Shown here: piece after piece, positions 58,698-64,000 of the stretch
Numbering within the stretch: position 1 is the stretch's first letter
How the letters are laid out: each line of letters starts with the position of its first letter
Source: Azorinus chamasolen
Taxonomy: Eukaryota > Mollusca > Bivalvia > Cardiida > Solecurtidae
Direction of reading: 5' to 3'
DNA length: 64,000 bases
Assembly (NCBI GenBank): GCA_963576725.1
Contig: OY755246.1
Span: forward strand, 73,525,467 to 73,589,466
The notes under the pieces: generated by a model
The model's input: the letters and a program-made list of their open reading frames with translations, nothing else
Told to the model about the DNA's origin: nothing
The model's database searches: none
Made by a program: the position numbers and the translations under genes

Positions 58698-58967
58698 TGT
58701 CTTAAAATGCATTATTGTATCCATAGGACTTTTTGGAAGTTTTTAGAATCTTCTAGAAGGTCATGGAATATTAAAGAGAATAATATGTAATTATGTAGAT
58801 TGTTCTAGAAATATATATTTGATAATCAGTTGGTAAACAAGCAGTCACATGATCTTGTTTTGTTGATAGAAATTTCCAGAAAGTCTATATTTAGTAACTT
58901 CATTGTAAACAAGTAGACATGTGATCTTCAAGAAATTCTATGATTGTTCAATACCCTTCTAGAATGG

Positions 58968-61060
58968 TAAAAGACATTTTCTGAAACTTCAGTTCCTAAA
59001 TAAAGGTATCGATTTTATTGATATTCAAAGTATATTTCGTGATAAGAATGTAATCGATGCTATTCCCAAATATTTCATCAACTCTGAATCACCTATCATC
59101 TGTTATAAATATAATAAACCTATTAGAAATGTTATTTTGAACTACAATAAAATTGTCTCTGACTTAAATATTGATGTTAATACCCCTATTTCGTGAGATT
59201 GTAGCATTTCTAGCTTTTGCTATAAACCAGTTGGTCATGTCATTACTGGTAATTTTGATATCATTAAGGATAAACGTCTCAGGACCCTCCTAACTAAAGG
59301 ACCTAAATATAGATTACCTTCCCTTATTGATTTTGACGCTTGTCGAACTCATATTGCGGAAGCTATTCAAGAATTCTGCATCAAATGGTGTCGACGAGAA
59401 CATGCTGATGTTAATGCCCTTTCGGATTGGAAGAAATGTATTTTCGATATTATTGATACACGAATAACTTTTTACAAATCAAATAACCATCTTTTACCAC
59501 CTCGACCTAGAGTTACATTTCGCTACTTGAAGAAAAACATTTCTAATTTTCATTCAGATTATGTTCTTGTTCCTGCTGACAAGGCATCAAATCATTATTT
59601 GAAGATTGTATTATGTTGATGTTTTAAAGAAGGAGCTAACTGATTCAAAAACTTATATAACAGTTCAAACACCTGAAAAAGATATAGCCTCGGAACATGT
59701 AAAAATGTGCAATGATTTTAAGTCTGGTCCTAACATAAAACAACATAAACTTTCTACTTTGTACTGGATTCCGAAACTACATAAAAACCCTTATAAGTCG
59801 CGTTTTATTGCCAACTCTAGCTGTTGTACCACTACTAAATTATCTATACTTTTGACGTCCTGTCTTACTACGATCAAAGAACATGTTAAACGCTACTGTG
59901 ATAAAATATATGAAAATTCTGGTATTAATGTTTTTTGGTCCATAAAAAATTCAAATGATGTTTTAACAAAACTTGAAAATGAACAGTATAACATTTCTTT
60001 ACTGAGCTCTTATGATTTCTCTACACTCTATACTACTCTACCTCACCATCTTATAAAGGATAGACTTATTAAATTAATAGAAAAAACCTTTGCCAGAGAA
60101 AACAAAATGTTCATTGCTTGTAATGTTCAACGTTCATTCTTTTCGAATTCAGAAGTTGAACATTACACAATGTGGACTTGCCTTGATGTTTGCAGATCTC
60201 TTACCTTTCTTTTAGATAATATATTTGTGCGTTATGGAGATACCATATATCGTCAAGTTGTTGGTATACCCATGGGTACAAATTGTGCCCCTCTTGTTGC
60301 AGATTTGTTTTTGTATTGCTACGAGAGGGATTTTATGCTTAGCTTAAAACCTGATACACAGACCGATATTGTTAATGCTTTTAATAAAACTTCAAGGTAT
60401 TTAGACGATATTTTGAATTTAGATAATCCTTATTTTGATACTATGGTTTCTTCAATCTACCCAAAAGAACTGTCTTTAAACAAAGCTAATCAATCTGACA
60501 TTAATGCTTCATTTCTAGATTTGAATCTTTCAATTACAAATGATAAAGTTTCGTCCAAAGTATACGATAAAAGAGAAGATTTTAATTTTAAAATTGTTAA
60601 TTATCCTTTTGTGCCACGTTCTACATCTTATGGTGTTTATATTTCTCAACTTATTAGGTTTGCCCGAGCCTGTTCTTTGCTTGAAGATTTTAACAGACGT
60701 AATTTAGTTATAACTGATAAACTTCTTAAGCAAGGTTACAGATATCACAAACTTCGGAAAACCTTTTCTAAATTTTATTATCGAAATTTACCTCTCATTA
60801 GTAAATATAATTGCAATCTACGGACGTTACTGCGACAAGGCATTTCTCAACCAGAATTTTATGGGGATGTTATCTACAAACTTAGGAAAATTCGGGGTCA
60901 TATCCATTTTCATGATTTGTTTATAAAACGCATTAAAAAATTTAAAAAGAAAGGTTATGATCCTATTATATTGCAACACACTGCATGTTTGGTTATCGAC
61001 CCTTTTACAGTCGGTAGCTACGCTTCCCTCTTTGCTTGCGCGATGACAGGCCGAGGGTAG
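58968..61060 (+). pseudogene. Naiad linker-RT ORF N3
   Basis: The linker UGA (59194-59196) is kept even though the preceding Ser codon changed from TCT to TCG. The second UGA is at 59600-59602; an 8-nt deletion just before it shifts the frame. From 59606 the RT is open for 484 codons to TAG: WIPKLHKNPYKSRF, DFSTLYTTLPH, VGIPMGTNCAPLVADL, SRYLDDILN and the C-terminal thumb. Only 12 nt (LDGD) are missing near 60611. The endonuclease is absent through 5' truncation, so it cannot move on its own. Confidence 0.88.
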
Positions 61061-61123
61061 TACTCTATGATGGTATACTCTTAAACTTGGATACAGGAGG
61101 AGCTTACCAGACTCATGTATTAT
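61057..61123 (+). promoter_or_regulatory. SECIS-like element of N3
   Basis: GTAGTAC pairs with GTATTAT (the terminal pair becomes G-U); ATGA, 12-nt spacing, AAA loop and AGAC are all kept, as is the GAGGAG helix II strand. Confidence 0.7.
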
Positions 61124-61960
61124 TTTTTCCCTGTCGGGCTTACCTGCAGGTGCTCTGACTTCAGCAAAGTCATTGAGTACATATTTGACGGATTGTCACA
61201 GTTATTATGCTATGTTTTACATGTTGTCCTGTGTTCACCGTAGTCTATGTTGTGGGTAAGTCCAGCGGGGATACCTTTATTTACAATATTTGTAAAGCTA
61301 GGGTGACTTTGAGAGAAGTGTGAGGTTAGGACGTCCGTAAACCGGTTTAAACCCCCAGTGGTGTTTTTGCTGCTGACCGTGCCAAGGCGGTACTCTCTTT
61401 GACACCCTTCCTTTTGTTTGCATTGCGTCTTTGTGCTTGTGGTTTGTTCATGTTGTGGAACGTTTGTCCATGGTTCTTGTGTGTCTTTTGGTGTTTTCTG
61501 TGTTCATTTCGTGTGTGTGTGTGTGTGTGCGTGTGCGTTTGGGTGTGTGGTTGTGTGTGTGTGTGTGTGTCATGCTGTCTATCGGTGTTTTGGTGGTGGT
61601 TGCGTCTTGCATGTGGCTTTGCCTGCTTGACTTTACTACTTTTCCATTTATATATATGGAACTCAAACTTCACTGTTTTCATCTTGGATCTTTTGGCAAA
61701 CATCAGTGTACTTGAAGTTTACTTGTGAATAGTTTGGATACTAATAGATTCACTGGATTATTAAAAGTGTGGGATATTAAAATTAAAAGTGCTAGTGTTT
61801 TATTATTCAAAAGGACTGGAATTGGATTTATTTGGAATAGTTTTGGACTTTAAATAACAGGTATTTAAGTATTTCTTCAACTTGTCATTTCAATTTAATA
61901 AAGTCTGTAAAGTTTGTTGCTGGCTTTGTCTTTCTGTTGCGCATGGCTCGTAACAGAAAT

Positions 61961-61978
61961 TGGGGGCTCGTCCGGGAT
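61961..61978 (+). promoter_or_regulatory. Primer-binding site, tRNA-Pro type
   Basis: TGGGGGCTCGTCCGGGAT, 5 bases after the LTR end, is the well-known complement of the 3' end of tRNA-Pro. It fixes the LTR boundary and the start of reverse transcription for the enclosing gypsy element. Confidence 0.85.
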
Positions 61979-62077
61979 TGAAATTCTTTTAACAGATCTT
62001 AGATATTTTTCATAAATATTCTTTACAGGTTTTGTAAATTGACAGTTTTCACTGTTTGAAACCAGCAGCAAGCTATC

Positions 62078-62152
62078 ATGTCATTCAACTTAGAACAGTT
62101 TGTATCTGAACCTTCCCATGAGGCATTTAAATTGGCAAAGAAATCTGACTTG
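62078..62152 (+). pseudogene. gag: Gag N-terminus of gypsy element, first part
   Basis: ATG at 62078, 100 bases after the primer site, opens a frame starting MSFNLEQFVSEPSHEAFKLA. It is interrupted after AAATCTGACTTG by Naiad N4 and resumes at 63875. The N-terminal pattern resembles that of many invertebrate and fish Ty3/gypsy gag proteins. The frame crossing into N4 (62100-63287) is accidental read-through into another protein. Confidence 0.7.
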
Positions 62153-63287
62153 GTCCATAAAAAATTCAAATGATGTTTTAACAAAACTTGAAAATGAACA
62201 GTATAACATTTCTTTACTGAGCTCTTATGATTTCTCTACACTCTATACTACTCTACCTCACCATCTTATAAAGGATAGACTTATTAAATTAATAGAAAAA
62301 ACCTTTGCCAGAGAAAACAAAATGTTCATTGCTTGTAATGTTCAACGTTCATTCTTTTCGAATTCAGAAGTTGAACATTACACAATGTGGACTTGCCTTG
62401 ATGTTTGTAGATCTCTTACCTTTCTTTTAGATAATATATTTGTGCGTTATGGAGATACCATATATCGTCAAGTTGTTGGTATACCCATGGGTACAAATTG
62501 TGCCCCTCTTGTTGCAGATTTGTTTTTGTATTGCTACGAGAGGGATTTTATGCTTAGCTTAAAACCTGATACACAGACCGATATTGTTAATGCTTTTAAT
62601 AAAACTTCAAGGTATTTAGACGATATTTTGAATTTAGATAATCCTTATTTTGATACTATGGTTTCTTCAATCTACCCAAAAGAACTGTCTTTAAACAAAG
62701 CTAATCAATCTGACATTAATGCTTCATTTCTAGATTTGAATCTTTCAATTACAAATGATAAAGTTTCGTCCAAAGTATACGATAAAAGAGAAGATTTTAA
62801 TTTTAAAATTGTTAATTATCCTTTTCTAGATGGGGATGTGCCACGTTCTACATCTTATGGTGTTTATATTTCTCAACTTATTAGGTTTGCCCGAGCCTGT
62901 TCTTTGCTTGAAGATTTTAACAGACGTAATTTAGTTATAACTGATAAACTTCTTAAGCAAGGTTACAGATATCACAAACTTCGGAAAACCTTTTCTAAAT
63001 TTTATTATCGAAATTTACCTCTCATTAGTAAATATAATTGCAATCTACGGACGTTACTGCGACAAGGCATTTCTCAACCAGAATTTTATGGGGATGTTAT
63101 CTACAAACTTAGGAAAATTCGGGGTCATATCCATTTTCATGATTTGTTTATAAAACGCATTAAAAAATTTAAAAAGAAAGGTTATGATCCTATTATATTG
63201 CAACACACTGCATGTTTGGTTATCGACCCTTTTACAGTCGGTAGCTACGCTTCCCTCTTTGCTTGCGCGATGACAGGCCGAGGGTAG
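62153..63287 (+). pseudogene. Naiad RT fragment N4
   Basis: Open from WSIKNSNDVLTKLEN to TAG at 63285-63287. It contains DFSTLYTTLPH, VGIPMGTNCAPL, SRYLDDILN and the full thumb, without the 12-nt deletion of N3 or the stop of N1, so it gives the best intact C-terminal two thirds of RT. The fingers, linker, endonuclease and all UGA positions are lost by truncation. Confidence 0.88.
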
Positions 63288-63350
63288 TACTCTATGATGG
63301 TATACTCTTAAACTTGGATACAGGAGGAGCTTACCAGACTCATGTATTAT
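63284..63350 (+). promoter_or_regulatory. SECIS-like element of N4
   Basis: Identical arrangement to N3: GTAGTAC/GTATTAT helix I, ATGA-12 nt-AAA, AGAC. No UGA codons remain upstream, so it is a passenger here. Confidence 0.7.
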
Positions 63351-63874
63351 TTTTTCCCTGTCGTGCCCTTAACGGCTTACCTGCAGGTGCTCTGACTTCA
63401 GCAAAGTCATTGAGTACATATTTGACGGATTGTCACAGTTATTATGCTATGTTTTACATGTTGTCCTGTGTTCACCGTCGTCTATGTTGTGGGTAAGTCC
63501 AGCGGGGATACCTTTATTTACAATATTTGTAAAGCTAGGGTGACTTTGAGAGAAGTGTGAGGTTAGGACGTCCGTAAACCGGTTTAAACCCCCAGTTGTG
63601 TTTTTGCTGCTGACCGTGCCAAGGCGGTACTCTCTTTGTCACCCTTCCTTTTGTTTGCATTGCGTCTTTGTGCTTGTGGTTTGTTCATGTTGTGGAACGT
63701 TTGTCCCTGGTTCTTGTGTGTCTTTTGGTGTTTTCTGTGTTCATTTCGTGTGTGTGTGTGTGTGCGTGTGCGTTTGGGTGTGTGGTTGTGTGTGTGTCAT
63801 GCTGTCTATCGGTGTTTTGGTGGTGGTTGCGTCTTGCATGTGGCTTTGCCTGCTTGACTTTACTACTTTTCCAT

Positions 63875-64000
63875 TGCTCAATCTGGCAAAATATTACCAT
63901 GTTACTGAAGTTAAATCTATGAGGAAACAAGAAATTATAAATGTTTTGGTAAACTTCTTGGTAAATGAGGAAATATTTGAAGACAGTGCCCTTTCTTTCA
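63875..64000 (+). pseudogene. gag: Gag of gypsy element, second part (runs off the window)
   Basis: Continues the gag frame broken at 62152: LAKYYHV, SMRKQEIINVLVNFLVNEEI, still open at the window end. The charged helix-rich N-terminal module is typical of this gag group. Pol would be expected to the right, outside the window. Confidence 0.65.

Larger units (their letters stand above)
58968..61650 (+). mobile_element. Naiad copy N3 (5'-truncated), inside an LTR
   Basis: Starts in the linker just before KRHFLKLQFLN and ends with TTCCAT at 61650. It carries the full 3' UTR with SECIS-like hairpin, structured motif and a short TG tract. It shares many single-base variants with N4 (for example GTATTAT in helix I and GATAGACTTATTAAA), so N3 and N4 are sister copies. 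Confidence 0.9.
58698..61955 (+). mobile_element. Ty3/gypsy 5' LTR, interrupted by Naiad N3
   Basis: 58698-58967 and 61651-61955 together make a ~575-bp LTR: start TGTCTTAAAATGC, TATA-like TTTATATATATGG just after N3, AATAAAG near 61898, end CGTAACA. The primer site follows 5 bases later. The left end is inferred from TG and from where satellite similarity ends. Confidence 0.55.
62153..63874 (+). mobile_element. Naiad copy N4 (5'-truncated), inside gypsy gag
   Basis: Starts at GGTCCATAAAAAATTC within RT and ends TTCCAT(T) at 63873-63874. The gag frame is exactly continued after it, showing insertion with only a 1-2 base duplication and a 3-base microhomology (TTG) at the 5' junction. The 3' UTR is complete with a TG tract of about 20 bases. 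Confidence 0.88.

Noticed and set aside
62100..63287. A 395-codon protein starting MYLNLPMRHLNWQ
   Set aside because: The first 18 or so codons are gag sequence in the wrong frame; the real protein content begins inside the Naiad RT at 62153.

Overview
This is eukaryotic DNA, most likely from a bivalve mollusc. There are no operons or bacterial genes. Almost every recognisable protein belongs to a retroelement or DNA transposon. Several minisatellite cores (about 140-170 bp units at 32575-33280, 49979-51690, 53460-54610 and 57530-58010) are of the kind common in mollusc genomes, and the dominant element is a Penelope-like retroelement of the N-terminal-endonuclease (Naiad) type with in-frame UGA codons, a trait reported for clams and spiders. 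No ordinary host gene could be supported. The window is an insertion graveyard with some young copies.

Layout. 1-1180: TACG-rich repeat DNA with a 117-bp hairpin element and an 82-bp inverted copy of a gag end. 1181-4738: unassigned. 4739-7540: a Ty3/gypsy-like LTR and a long gag ORF without pol. 8636-12346: Naiad copy N1 (+). 12460-14680: ~350-bp satellite (+). 15748-16640: the same satellite inverted. 16641-20465: Naiad copy N2 (-), so N1-satellite/satellite-N2 form a large inverted block. 20455-23387: satellite pieces, a 205-bp tandem duplication and Naiad 3' scraps. 23388-24377 and 47164-48768: ~1-kb inverted repeat arms about 23 kb apart. Between them lie a GGA-rich foldback element (25643-26153) and a 9.2-kb tandem duplication (copy A 26378-35656, copy B 35657-44567). 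Each copy carries a broken gypsy pol, a zinc-finger/coiled-coil ORF, a broken DDE transposase gene and a non-LTR retroelement tail; an LTR follows at 46325-47163. 48800-52150: a second, diverged Naiad family split by a TIR/minisatellite element. 52379-54893: a 2.5-kb TIR element. 55140-56945: remnants of non-LTR RT, gypsy integrase and BEL/Pao integrase. 57240-58697: SINE, minisatellite, satellite. 58698-64000: a gypsy element (LTR, tRNA-Pro-type primer site, gag start) interrupted by Naiad copies N3 and N4.

Main result. The Naiad frame is continuous from endonuclease to RT except for UGA codons lying where related proteins have cysteine, including the first Cys of the endonuclease zinc finger and the first Cys of the linker CxC motif (here UxC). 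Two of these UGAs recur at the same positions in the diverged second family. Directly at the stop codon every copy carries a sequence that folds by eye as a SECIS element: a 7-bp helix I, an AUGA...GA core, a 12-position helix II, then AAA in the apical loop. The elements therefore appear to encode selenoproteins. Other notable structures are the occupied/empty-site pair of a 597-bp MITE between duplication copies, a second conserved 3' UTR motif shared by both Naiad families, and an internal (TG)n tract of very different length in each Naiad copy.
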